Shown here in pieces: positions 33,758 through 44,718 of a DNA stretch of 64,000 nt. Origin of the DNA: Pseudoneurospora amorphoporcata (taxonomy: Eukaryota > Ascomycota > Sordariomycetes > Sordariales > Sordariaceae); NCBI GenBank assembly GCA_033297205.1, contig MU859164.1, forward strand, positions 59,745 through 123,744. The letters are read 5' to 3'. The position numbers and the translations under genes were made by a program. A model generated the notes under the pieces. That model was not told where the DNA came from and did no database searches. It saw only the letters and a list, made by a program, of their open reading frames with translations. How positions within the stretch are numbered: position 1 is the first letter of the stretch; each line of letters begins with the position of its first letter.

Positions 33758-36700
33758 ATGCGACTCCTGGAGCGTGACGATACCGGCGGGGTCCGTCTGA
33801 CGGAGGACCTCCCCAACAACAAGATTCCACCGTATACGATACTTTCACACACATGGGGTCCCGAAGAGGTCCTCTTCGGAGACATGAGGGACGGTATAGG
33901 CAAGAACAAAGCAAGCTACGCTAAGATTCTTTTTTGCGGAGACCAAGCCTGGCGCGATGGGTTGAAATTCTCCTGGGTCGACATATGTTGCATCGATAAG
34001 TCTGATAGCGCCGAGCTTTAGCACGCTCTCAATTCTATGTTTCATTAGTACCACAGCGCGGTAAAATATTATGTATACCTAGCAGACGTCTCAACCCATT
34101 AGCACGGCGACGGCCCCGGTTGGTAACCGGCCTTTTGAGAGAGCAGATGGTTTTCCCGAGGATGGACCCTCCAAGAGCTCATTGCCCCAACGATCGTCGA
34201 ATTCTTCTCTAAAGAGGGCGAGCGCCTGGGAGATAAGGAGTCTTTGGAATAAGAAATCTACGATATAACCGGAATTCCGCGAAAAGCCTTCCAAGGTGTC
34301 CCTCTATCTGATTTCAGCGTCGCCGAACGGATGCGATGGATCGAGAAGCGTGATACAAAATACGAGGAAGACAAGGTGTACTCTCTATTCGGCATCTTCG
34401 ATGTGCATATGCCGGTTCTCTACGGCGAAGGAAGGTAGAAAGCATTGAAGCCGCTGCAGGACAAGGTTTACGAGGATTACCTCTGTCTGGCAAAATTGTG
34501 GTCCACAGACCCGCGTGACCCATACGTCGAAAAGGAGCGGATCGAGCTGGCGAAGGGTGGTCTGCTGGCTGATGCTTACCGCTGGGTCTTCGACAACCCC
34601 GACTTCAACCGATGGCACTAGCTATAGGAGAGTCGCTTGCTCTGGGTTAAGGGAGATCTAGGCAAAGGCAAGACTATGTTACTATACGGTATTATCGACG
34701 AGCTAGAGCGGCGTGTTATCGCTGACGGCAGCAACTTAGCGTATTTCTTCTGCCAGGCTACTGTGACAAGGGCTGTATTCAGGGCTTGGAACAGTAGTTC
34801 AATTCAGCTAATAAACTACTTTGGTCTCGAAAGCCTTGTTGGTCTTCTCAGCCTCTAGGAGAAGGTTGGGCTTTAAGACCTTCTTATGCCAAAGGGAATC
34901 GGTACGTACTTGAGGTACGCATCAAGCCTTGTCGCCTGAGGCTTCAAGACATCTATCTAGCAGTCTGTATACGTGTGGATCTTCTTGAATGCCTTCATCC
35001 ATTCTTCATCTTCCTTTTGGCGCTGTCCTTCATCCGGGCGCCCTGCTTCTTGCTTGGTTGGCTGTGGTTGCTTCTGGGATGACCGTAGCCGTGGGTCCGG
35101 CCGAGGTGGGTGTTGTGGCCGGAGGCTACTGAGTATCTTGAGGCTAATGCTAGGCGTTGAGGCTGTGTTGAGTTTTGCGATCCTAACCCCTGGACTGTGG
35201 GCAATGTCCGTGTGACAGCTACCGACTCGCGCATCAATAACGCAACTGCCGTGCTACGAGGCTTAATCTACCTACTTGCCTACCGGCAACCACGCTTGCT
35301 CTCATATCTACCGGAGAACACATACCCCTCCGATGATACAATGGCATGGATCGTCCTGTCTAAGGTTTTATGCGAGATGCTAGAAGACTCGAACTTGAAA
35401 GTCACCTATCTAGTGATTGATGCTCTGGACGAATATATAATAGACTAACCGCAGCTTCTCAAATTGATCGTTTAGATATCATCTATATCTACTCGTATTA
35501 AGTGGTTTGTATCTAGTCGCAACTGGGTGCAGATCGAAGAACAGTTAGCGATCGTCGCGTAGCAGTCTAGACTTAGCCTCGGGTTAAACGCCGAATCCGT
35601 TACCACTGCCGTTAGTGCATATATCCGCTACAAAGTCCTTCACTTATTGCGGTAGAAATAGTACGATAGTATAATGCAGACGGTTGTACATGACTATCTC
35701 TCTTCTAATGCGAATGGGACTTTTCTCTGGGTGGCCTTGGTCTGCCAAGTACTTGCGGACCCGAGCGTTCGGAGGTGGCAGATACTAACAAAGTTACGGG
35801 CATTCCCCCTCGGGTTGGATTCCCTGTATATGCGGATGATGGAGCAGATTATTCAGTCCGATTATGCGGATCTTTGCAGGCAAATTCTTGCTATCTCCTC
35901 TATCGTTCGCCGACCTATTAGCCTTCAAGAACTGACCACTCTCGTCGAGATGTTAGATGATATCTCAGATGATCCGCAGTCCCTGGAAGAGCTTATAGGG
36001 CTTTGCGGCTCGTTTTTGACTCTTCGAGACTAGACTGTTTATTTCATCCACCAATTAGCTGGCAACCAAGCTTCTCAGGAGGCGTTCAAGTGGATCTTTC
36101 CTTCTGGGAAGGAAGATGTGAATTATACCATCTTCTTAAGATCACTTGATGCCATGTCTACAACACTAAGACGCGACATATACGGCTTAAGCGCACCGAG
36201 ATTTCCGAGCGACAAGGTCCAAGTACCGGATCCGGACCCGCTAGCGACGGTACGGTACTCGTGCGTCTACTGGGTTGATCACTTGTGTGACTCGGTTTCT
36301 GGCACGAACACAAAACGGCATGATCGTTTACAGGATAACGGAGTTGTCTATACATTCCTCAAGACGACGTACCTTTACTGGCTCGAAGCTCTAAGTCTAC
36401 TCCAAGCTATATCTGAGGGCGTCAACGCCATTAGACAGCTTGAGAGCCTACTAGTAAGTATGAGACTAACTGCGCACCGGAAACTCGATCTAACTTAAAG
36501 ATATAGGGAGGCAATGATCAGTCGCAGTTAACAAAACTTGTTCGGGATGCTCACCGATTTATTCTATCTTATAGATGGATAATAGAGCAAGCTCCGCTTC
36601 AAGCTTATATATCAGCGCTCGTGTTTGCTCCGTCCAGCAGCTTAATAAAGAGCAATTTCAAAGTAGAAGAACCTGACTGGATTCGAAGTAAGCCGGCTAT

Positions 36701-37160
36701 AGAATCAGATTAGAATGCATGTCTGCAAACCTTGGAAGGCCATAGCGATAGGGTTCGCTCAGTAGCCTTTTCGCCCGATGGCCAGCGGCTCGCATCCGGT
36801 GCGGGCGATGATACGATCAAGATCTGGGATGCGGCGTCGGGGAGCTGCGTCCAAACGATTAATATCGGCACTACAGCAAAGTACATATCGTTTGACCATA
36901 CTAACCGTTATTTACTTACCGACGTTGGACGTATTGATATAGCTACAATGACTGCCGAAAGCCAAATTGTGCTCGATAATCCAGTGAGACATGGCTATAA
37001 CTTAGGATCAAATGGGTCTTAGATTACTTGCAACGGCCAGAATGTACTCTGGCTGCCACCAGAACGTCGAGCCTTTTACTCCGTCTTCTAAGAGCGGATA
37101 ATATTCATTGGCAGCGCAACAGGACAGGTTTCATTTATCGGTTTCTCGCGAGACATATAA
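33758..37160 (+). pseudogene. HET-NACHT-WD40 receptor (HNWD/het-e type), decayed
   Basis: Domain order is that of the Podospora HNWD family. The HET domain starts MRLLERDDTGGVRLTEDL, then PPYTILSHTWG and SWVDICCIDKS. The NACHT P-loop is WVKGDLGKGKTMLLYG near 34650, with a Walker B-like LVIDALDEY near 35420. The C-terminus keeps one WD40 unit (LEGHSDRVRSVAFSPDGQRLAS near 36740) and the usual family tail. At least ten in-frame TAG/TAA codons interrupt it, first at 34019-34021. A solo LTR (34762-35217) splits the P-loop region, and its length plus 5-bp duplication explains the frame change across it. A spliceable intron remains near 36455-36505. Known relatives control vegetative incompatibility and polymorphic non-self recognition. 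This copy cannot make a full protein. Confidence 0.88.
34762..35217 (+). mobile_element. Solo LTR, family A, copy 1
   Basis: 456 bases beginning TGTGACAAGG and ending CCGTGTGACA, flanked by the 5-base target duplication GCTAC (34757-34761 and 35218-35222). TG...CA ends, 5-bp duplication and no internal coding sequence mark a solo LTR left by recombination of a retrotransposon. It matches 51267-51849 (opposite strand) and, less well, 47365-47794. Confidence 0.9.
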
Positions 37161-37388
37161 TGTATTCTAAGTCTCCTAACTGCTTTCCCTCTATTTCATT
37201 TTTCTAGCATGCCACCAGAAGGGTCTAGGAGGATAGGCAAATTTATAGGAATTTTGTAAATTCTGGTAACCTTCTACTGTTATTAAGATGACGTATTCCA
37301 TTACGAAGAAGCAAGACTATTCCATCCCTTGACTCTCCTTTTGCAGGTGCCTGTGCGGTCCAGATGCCACGGGATTAACCCGTGACTC

Positions 37389-39314
37389 ATGTCACCTGGC
37401 CAGATTCGCTTGCTTCAACTATTGCCGCATGAAAACGAAGACGGCGCAATACACTGTCGGCTCTTCCGCACCGCATTGGACGCAAAAGGCACTCGTCCAT
37501 ACGAAGCCTTATCCTACGTGTGGGGCTCTGCGGACAAGCCTCGTTCCATCTTCATAAACGGGTGCGACTTGGCCGTCGGGGAGAACCTTTACGCGGCGCT
37601 GTTGCATCTTAGAGACCATTCCATTGAACGAACTATATGGATCGATGCCATTTGCATCAACCAAGAAGACGAAGAAGAAAAAGGACACCAAGTTCAGTCT
37701 ATGGCGAAGATCTACGCAAAAGCAAATCGCGTAATTGTTTGGCTTGGAGAGGAGGCAGCCGGTAGCGACCCAGCGCTCGAAGACGTACGCATCGCAGCCG
37801 AGCGGTCTACAAGACGATTAGGGAATAAAGCGGGAATCCTTATACTGCTTCAACGACCATGGTTTCGGCGCATCTGGGTAAGGGAACCGATGTCAAATAT
37901 GATTATGCAAGGAAACTGACAGATTGATGCAGGTGCTTCAGGAAGTTGCCGCGGCTCGCCATATTATAATCAAGTGTAGTTCTATTGAGGTTGACGGATT
38001 TACATTCTGCTTAGGCCTAGATATATTGAACCTCTCCAATAAACTCCGCGCAGACCTGCGGGCTCGAATTCTTTCGGTAACCTACCTCATACGGGGCGGC
38101 AATCTTCCAGCCCAAACACGCAACCAGTTAGGCAGACAACTTTTCTCTTGATATACGCCCTTTAGGTGAATTGGTAGAGATGTACCACACTCGCGAAGCT
38201 ACGGATCGTCGCGATAAAGTATATGCCTTACTCGGTATGAGCTCTGATAATCCAACCGCAGAAGGATTGTCCCCCAACTACACGATTCCGTGGAAACAAC
38301 TCTTCAACAAACTCATCCACTTCATCCTATCTGAATCGGTCTCTATAGGCCTCTCGGACGACAAAGAGATTACCGTCATTGAGGGTAAAGGCTGCGTTTT
38401 TAGCGAAGTGTCCTCAGTCGAGAGAAATGCTACTTAGGAAGACAGACAAGATATAGTCATCGCTTGTACGAATGCTCTCGGTGTATGGGTCTTTCGGTGG
38501 ACCCTGCCGACTACCACAAAATCCGTCCAAAAAGGAAATCTTGTCTGCCTTCTTCAAGGAGCGTCGAAACCTACAATCTTCAGGCTATACAATAATTACT
38601 AGGCGGTTATACTAATTGCAATTTCCCCAACAAGCGATTTACAAGCTATGGCCGGAGACACCAAGTAGTTAAAACCTTTACAATCGATATCAGTCTTTCC
38701 ACATAATTTTCGACTTATCTAGGATTGGGATATAGATCCAGACAGGCAGCAAGATAAAAACAACTACGGCTACTCTGCAAGTATTCTAGTACTAGAGTAT
38801 TCAAAGACAGGGATAGAAGGTTGTCTAAATGCGGCCACTAAGATACGGAATGACAGATTAGTATTACTAGAGGTAAAACAGTATAGAGTTGCAGTGAAGA
38901 ATCTTCGGGAAGAAACGGCGGTTCTTGAAAGGGCATTGAGGAGCATGAGAAACCTAAAAAAAGACTTGCCTAGGTCCTGAGGATTCAGAAAAGGAAGATG
39001 CAAAGGAAACAATGGTAAATTAACTTATTGAGGACAAGGGCCAATGGACGCTTCTATGCTTGGCGGCAGAAAACGGGCATAAGACGGTCGTAAAATTGCT
39101 TCTCGACACCGGCAAGGCCAACTTGCATAGGGAGGAGCTACGGACGGCCCTGTGGCTTGCGGCGCAAAAAGACTATAAAGCGATCGTTAAGATGCTTTTC
39201 GATACTAGTAAGGTTGACGCAGATCCTAAGGATGAGAATAGACAGAAAGCGTTGTATAGGGCGGCGAAGTATGGGCATGAGGCGGTTGTTAAGCTACTCA
39301 GGCATTGTCCCTAG
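37389..39314 (+). pseudogene. HET-domain protein with ankyrin repeats, decayed
   Basis: Opens with SPGQIRLLQLLPHENEDG, then YEALSYVWG, TIWIDAICINQED and RPWFRRIW, the typical HET core. A normal intron (37876-37933, GTAAGG...TGCAG) leads into VLQEVAAARH. A frameshift near 38150 separates RNQLGRQL from LGELVEMYHTREATDRRDKVYALLGM. A TAG at 38436 and later stops follow. Near the 3' end come ankyrin-type units (NGHKTVVKLLLDTGKANL, YGHEAVVKLLRH) to 39314. It lies tandem to the HNWD wreck, on the same strand. Confidence 0.82.
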
Positions 39315-40750
39315 TTCACTCAACCTCAGTGGCCTACACGAATTGTTGATTGCCGCCAACAAATATGACAACACGGATGTTTTGATTCGGTCTGGGGGGG
39401 GGCTCTGGGCGGCAGGGTCTCAACATGTGCGTTTGCTTTTTGTTGTCTCATCATAACAGGTTGTTGTTGTTGTTGTTGGTAATCAGGGCCAACAGCCGGG
39501 GGTCTAATCATATATCTTGAACTTCGCTTCTTCGTCTTTGGTGCTCCTGATCTCGAATGGTCTTGTGACGTAAATGACCAAGGTGGCGTTGTTGAGGACT
39601 TGACTTGGGTTGTGGTGTATTGTGACTAAGCGGCCGGCTTCACATTCTCCGATGTGTATGAAGGGAGAGGCTGATCGGGTCATTGGTTCTTGGAATTCAG
39701 GGTATTGCCAAGCCAAGTGGGCTAACAGAAACCTACACGCCTTGGGATCGCAACATAATTATTGTGCGTCCTTCATATCGAGAGCCAAAAGTACCCAGGG
39801 GTATATTTCAGATGGTGGGACCTCCTTAGTCTCCCACTTCCCCAGACTGAACCGAGCCTTATCGATCTTTCAGCCGTGCTTATGGCCACTGTGGGAATAC
39901 GACACATCTATTAATACCTTCTCTTACTTTATAGGTTCAAAGCATTATATCCTGCCCGAAGCCCTACTCTATGCTGTAGGCTACGGCGCCCCCTATCTTC
40001 CTCCCTCTTCCTCCCTCTTCCTCCCTCTTCCTTCCTCTAACTTGCTCTTTCTCTAACTTGCTCTTCCTCTCTCTATCTTCCCTCATCTATTATCATGGCA
40101 CCTCGTCAGCTGGCCTGTATGTACAAACCGCGGGATCGAATCAATCAACTGGATTCAATCCAAACCAGGTACCGCAGCCTATTGGAGCATCGTCTGGTCA
40201 TTGCGTGCAGTGAATTCAAGCGCCAGGACAGAGGCGAAGAGGTTCGATCGACCAGAGAAATCAGGACACGCCATGCCGAAAAGAGAGCGCACAAATATAT
40301 ACCCTATGTATCCCCCCCAACACGACTGGCATCCACATGGCGCCGATTCTCTTCGACAATTCAAACGCGTACAACACCACAACAACATCATCCTAGCGAT
40401 AGCATCCTGCGCGCACGAACAAGCCATGGCTATAACGACGCCGGTTTCGCCGCTTTCAGTTGATGGCAAAGAACCGCTTTCAGCTGAGAAAGAGCCGCTT
40501 TCAGTTGATGACAAAGAGTGGCCTTCAGTTGACCAACTTGCCGGGTGTCCATAGCAATCCGCCATTTGCGATATCAATCCAAATTGTGACTGACACCCAT
40601 TTAGGGGGGGCGCCCAGAAAACCGTCGCACACTCTATTGACCCCGTCGAACTCGCTACACTGCTGGCCCGAATACCCTCCGCCAGAAGCTGGCCATCACC
40701 GCGTACCAGGCCCCAGTATGCAAGCTCCCCTCCAGGTCACCGAGTGTCTT
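39315..40750. other. Repeat-rich spacer with pyrimidine tract
   Basis: Contains six GTT units at 39460-39477 and a TTCCTCCC-type polypyrimidine tandem at about 40000-40085. A minus-strand open frame at 39504-39716 (ending VTRPFEIRSTKDEEAKFKIYD) looks like a coding scrap but is unrecognised. Nothing else supported. Confidence 0.35.
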
Positions 40751-41842
40751 ATTCGTACGTTCCGATGCCGAGGAGCGAGCGTACTAGGCTAGGTCCTACC
40801 AAGCCCTCCTCGATAACGGTGGCAGGCCGCTCTTCCCCCTCAGTCTCCTACCGCAAGTCTCAAAAAATCCGGACGCATATCGCGATATGTTGCGACCGTG
40901 GGGGGAAGATTCCAACACATCGGGTCGGGAGGCGTGGAAGGTGTTCTCCAGACAGCTGGACCGCTGGAGGAACTTCCGCGATTAGCAACTGGTTGAGAGG
41001 CGGCAGATTATCCCGTTCTCCGAATATCTCGATGACGAGCGGCGCTATCATGAAATGCTACCTCTAGGGGAGTACAAGTTCAAAGACGACGCTGAGTTCG
41101 AGAAGTACATGCGCCTTTATTGGGAGAGCAAGTCGCACGGGGGCGTAGTCAACCGCCGCGCGACGACGATGAGGCGGAAGCTGTCTTATCTACGCATGCT
41201 GCGACCTGCAGCAGACTGGTCATGGACAACGGGTTCGTCCAGCCCTTCCAGCTGCAGGCAGACCCAAAGCAGTAGGACCAATAGACGACATTTGTCGAAT
41301 ATCTCGCCTTCGAATACTTCTATCTCGTCCCGTACACCAGATATGTCCGGTATCTACAACTACAGCATGACGCCAAGTGGGAGAAACTCGTCAAGGAAGG
41401 CGTGGTGGGGCCTCTCGATACGTGCGATCTGGCAAGTACGGAGGCCAAGGCTATGCGACTCCGCGAGGTCTCGGAGGCCGCGGAAAGATTTAATGTAGCA
41501 CGAGTGCCCCCAGGCCCCACGCTGGAAAGCCTACACCTGGCCGAGATTCACCTCAAAGATATTGAGCGGAGGAACTATCTCGTGGACAAGTACCTCGCCG
41601 AGACGAAGGAATACCGGACGGCCAAGGCAGTCGCAGATAATCAGCAGCGCAAGGTTGAGTGGGTCCTGTTTGAAATAAGCAAGATCGAGGCAGAGCAGAA
41701 GGCGGCGGGCAAGGGCAGCGGCTCCGGGGGAACAGGAAGCAGGAAAAGGAAGCAGGAAAAGGAAGCAGGAAAAGGAAGCGGACAACAGATGATGTCATCG
41801 AGGCACGGGTGGGAAAACAGTAGTGGTACCTCGGAGGTCTGA
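40751..41842 (+). pseudogene. Decayed member of a multi-copy fungal family of unknown function
   Basis: Reading across frames gives PLSLLPQVSKNPDAYRDML, SGREAWKVFSRQLDRWRNF, DDAEFEKYMRLYWESKSHG, NGFVQPFQLQADPK, TFVEYLAFEYFYL and KWEKLVKEGVVGPLDTCD, followed by a Lys/Glu-rich coiled-coil tail. I associate this series with a repetitive family found across filamentous ascomycetes, sometimes labelled ankyrin-like without good reason. Stops (near 40789, 40985, 41275, 41281) and frame changes show decay. A 10-base AAGCAGGAAA tandem occurs near 41735-41775. Confidence 0.55.
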
Positions 41843-42292
41843 AAGGTTGATAAAGAAGGTTCGGAAATAGTAGGAGAAAGAAGGTGTAGAATACTAGTTT
41901 GGAAAATCGTTTTTATGTTTTTGTAACCTAGGGCGTTGGCGGAAGATGTGGAGAGAGAGGGATAGAGAAAAAGAGAAGAGGTTTTGCAGGAGATGTTATG
42001 ATACATTAGGCCCTTGATTAGCCTATATAGTTTGCTCCGTTGGACGTTCGCTTCGGAAGCCGATAGTCCGTTTATTGAAGTGTCGGGTGCTCCATAAGGT
42101 GTTGGATTCCCCTTCTAACTCGTTTCATACGTAGGCACAAGAGAAAGGTTGGGACAGGTTCCTGTTCCGGGCTGAGAAATGGCGTTTGCTCGTTCTTTTC
42201 TCGCATTTCTTTAATCAATCAATCCTCCGAGAGGTGCGGAAATGTAGCGGATAGTGATTGTGAGGAGCTGTGTTTCTAGATATGGCGGTCAG

Positions 42293-42337
42293 AACCCTAA
42301 CCCTAGTGCTGTTTGAGACAGCCCTAGGGTTAGGGTT
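42293..42337. repeat. Interstitial telomere-type inverted repeat
   Basis: AACCCTAACCCTAG (42293-42306) and its exact reverse complement CTAGGGTTAGGGTT (42324-42337) flank a 17-base spacer. The unit equals the fungal telomere repeat TTAGGG. Confidence 0.85.
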
Positions 42338-42407
42338 CCTTAACCGCTTGGTCGATGTGGGTAGCACCTCTCCAGGTGGCTAACCCGCTAACACACCTAT
42401 TTCCATG

Positions 42408-42944
42408 TATGCGACCATGAACGCGCAGACCACCTGGCTGGAAGCCGATCTGACGGCCATTAACCGCTCCAAGACTCCCTAGGTTGTTGTGGCCGGCCAC
42501 CGGGCCTTGTACCTCAGTAACACCGATGATACCTGCCCTACGTGCAAGGATGTCTTCGAGCCGTTGCTAATCAAGTATAATATCGACCTGGTACTGTCGG
42601 GCTATTCGTACGTCTACGAGCGCCTGGCACTACTGGCCGAGGGCAAGGAGGATCCTACCGGCCTGGAGAATCCCACCTCTCCCTGGTATATTACCAACGG
42701 CGCAGCTGGCCACTACGACGGCCTCGACCCCCTGTAGAGCCCCCGCCAGCTTTATAGCCGCTTCGGCCTTGATACGACCAACGCCACCTACGGCTGGAGC
42801 CGCCTGACCTTCTACAACTGCACCTACCTGACCTACGATTTCGTCGCCAGCAACAACAACACCGTCCTCGACTCCGCCGCTCTATTCAAGGCCCGTACTT
42901 GCAGCGAGCGTAGCGAGCACTATCGTCATTCCCGTCACTGCTAG
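42408..42944 (+). pseudogene. Purple acid phosphatase, 3' fragment with RIP-type damage
   Basis: The frame reads TTWLEADLTAINRSKTP, VVVAGHRALYLSNTDDTCP, CKDVFEPLLIKYNIDLVLSG, SPWYITNGAAGHYDGLDPL and RFGLDTTNATYGWSRL, the C-terminal half of a metallophosphatase of the purple acid phosphatase type. TAG interrupts at 42480-42482 (Trp expected) and 42735-42737 (Gln expected). The metal-binding G-H-x-H-x-Y-E-R motif is GYSYVYER: both His codons read as Tyr (TAT at 42603, TAC at 42609). All these are C-to-T or G-to-A changes. The first half of the gene is absent. Confidence 0.85.
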
Positions 42945-44336
42945 TAGCAGCGAGAAGACCTCAACCATACTGGCTGGTTGCTGCCTTGAACGATCTGTGA
43001 AGTACCAGATGTGGCGCTCTGTAGTTGTAGGTGCGAGAGGAGCAGGAATCGCACGCAAGTGAGTTTTAATTCTTTGTATAAGTGTCTTGGAAACGGGGAT
43101 ACGTGTAATATAGGTCTATAGGAGTGTCTCTCACGTTTATACACTTTTAGTTTGCCTTTCGCCGTCAACTTCCGTGATGTTTGTGACCACGATTCTGTCC
43201 TCAGTCAACTCCTAACACCTTCCAATTGGCGGGATCCATCAATTCTTAAAACGAGCGGAAACTGGCGCGTGCAGTGGTCTTCTCGCCACGGTAAGCATTG
43301 TCGTAGGAGACGAGCCGCCAGGTCTTAGCGCGACCAGCATCAAGCGGTTGACTAGCTCCGCTATTAGCAGGCGGGGGAGGCGTTCAAGGAAACCCGAGGA
43401 CGGAAACGGTGAAAACTCACAAGGAACGCTCATGGTCGTGCTCATGGTCGCATTTGGTTGCTTGTATTCACAGTCCAGACAAAACGAGTTCAGCGAGACG
43501 GTTCCGGGTGGAGGAGCAATACCGTCGTTTGTGACGGGCAACCATGGAAAACCTGAGTCCGTCGACAAACCCGGCTTCCTGCTGGCCGAACCCGGTGATG
43601 TTGACCGTTCTTATAGCGCCTTGTCCGTACTGGGCAAACATGTTTGTCACGTGAGCTCCCTACCTTGTTCCAAGGAGCATATATATACTCTTCATCAAGA
43701 GAAGTCATTTTGTTGATCCTGCTTCTGTGGTCATTCGTTATTCACCCAGCGTCTTATCGTCTGCCAACCTCCCAACATATGTGTTACCCTCCTTCACGCC
43801 AAGCCGAGCGAGTGCATCCATCCAGTCAGGCTCGTACCAGACGGGATGTTGATCTTGGCAATGAAATCGTTGGCTGTTTCGTTCATCCTGATGGGAGGCG
43901 AGCTGAATGCAAATATGCACCTCTAGCCAACCGCCTATGTGCAAACTTCTTTAGGCAAACAAGCACGGTTGAATATGCTTGGAGCATCGTCCACGTCATC
44001 TCAAATCATGCACGCGTTATCTGAGATGCAACCAAGCGAGACTTCGTTGGCAACCTGTCGTATCCGGCCTTTCACACTCATTCTCTCAGTTGAGCCAGAT
44101 GCATTTTCGATCCACACATACCCACTCTCGTCTTATATATACCTACATATATTGAAGGATTTTCCCTCCCTCACTTTCGTTCTCTTTCTTCTTCTTCAAT
44201 CAAACAAGTTCATTACTAGTACTCTTCTGCCCTAGTACCAAAGGTACTTACATCACTCCGTTCACTTTGACATCTCCAAGTAACACAAGAGCATCATCTT
44301 TCTGACTTCAGCGACTATACAGCTCCATTGACGAAA
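42945..44336. other. Intergenic with an unassigned minus-strand coding scrap
   Basis: Minus-strand frames at 43239-43700 give PWLPVTNDGIAPPPGTVSL and FCLDCEYKQPNATMS, which look protein-like, but no start, splice pattern or family could be settled. The last ~300 bases would be the promoter of the SMP-like gene, with CT-rich stretches at 44160-44215. Confidence 0.35.
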
Positions 44337-44610
44337 ATGCCCAAACATAATATGACCAAATCAGATTCTTCACGAATCCAGTCATCACAGGTAAAGCATA
44401 CTACACTATTAACGTTCAATAATGTTGTTTCTAACGAGATAATAGGCTAAGCGCGGTGGTAATATGAGCTCGGGAGGCTTTGCAGCTCGTGCTCAGAGTG
44501 CTGGAGACAAATGGGCCGCTTCGCAGAGAACAAAGGCTTCGGGTTTCACTAGCCGTACCTCTAATTCGAATCGGCCCAGCACTGGAACTAGTTCTTGTAG
44601 CATAATGTAG
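44337..44610 (+). CDS. Small SMP-like conserved fungal protein
   Basis: Two exons, 44337-44390 and 44446-44610, with a 55-base intron (GTAAAG...AATAG), give 72 residues. The protein begins MPKHNMTKSDSSRIQSSQ, then after the splice AKRGGNMSSGGFAARAQSAG, a form seen in short conserved fungal proteins related to the seed maturation (SMP) domain. The rest is Ser/Thr/Asn-rich and ends CSIM, a CaaX-like end. The role is unknown. Relatives are often noted as stress or late-growth proteins. It is one of two apparently intact genes in the right half, and the splice sits at the family's usual place. Confidence 0.78.
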
Positions 44611-44718
44611 GCAGCTTCTTAGGCAAAGAAGGGCAAAGACGCAGCCTGGAAGGAAATTATCCTATCTAGGTGGAATACGCACATCAACCCACCTCTACAC
44701 CATTTGTTCAAAATGCAC

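Noticed and set aside
42293..42337. Telomere-telomere fusion point
   Set aside because: A fusion gives TTAGGG followed by CCCTAA on one strand. Here the order is reversed, so an inverted repeat of other origin is more likely.
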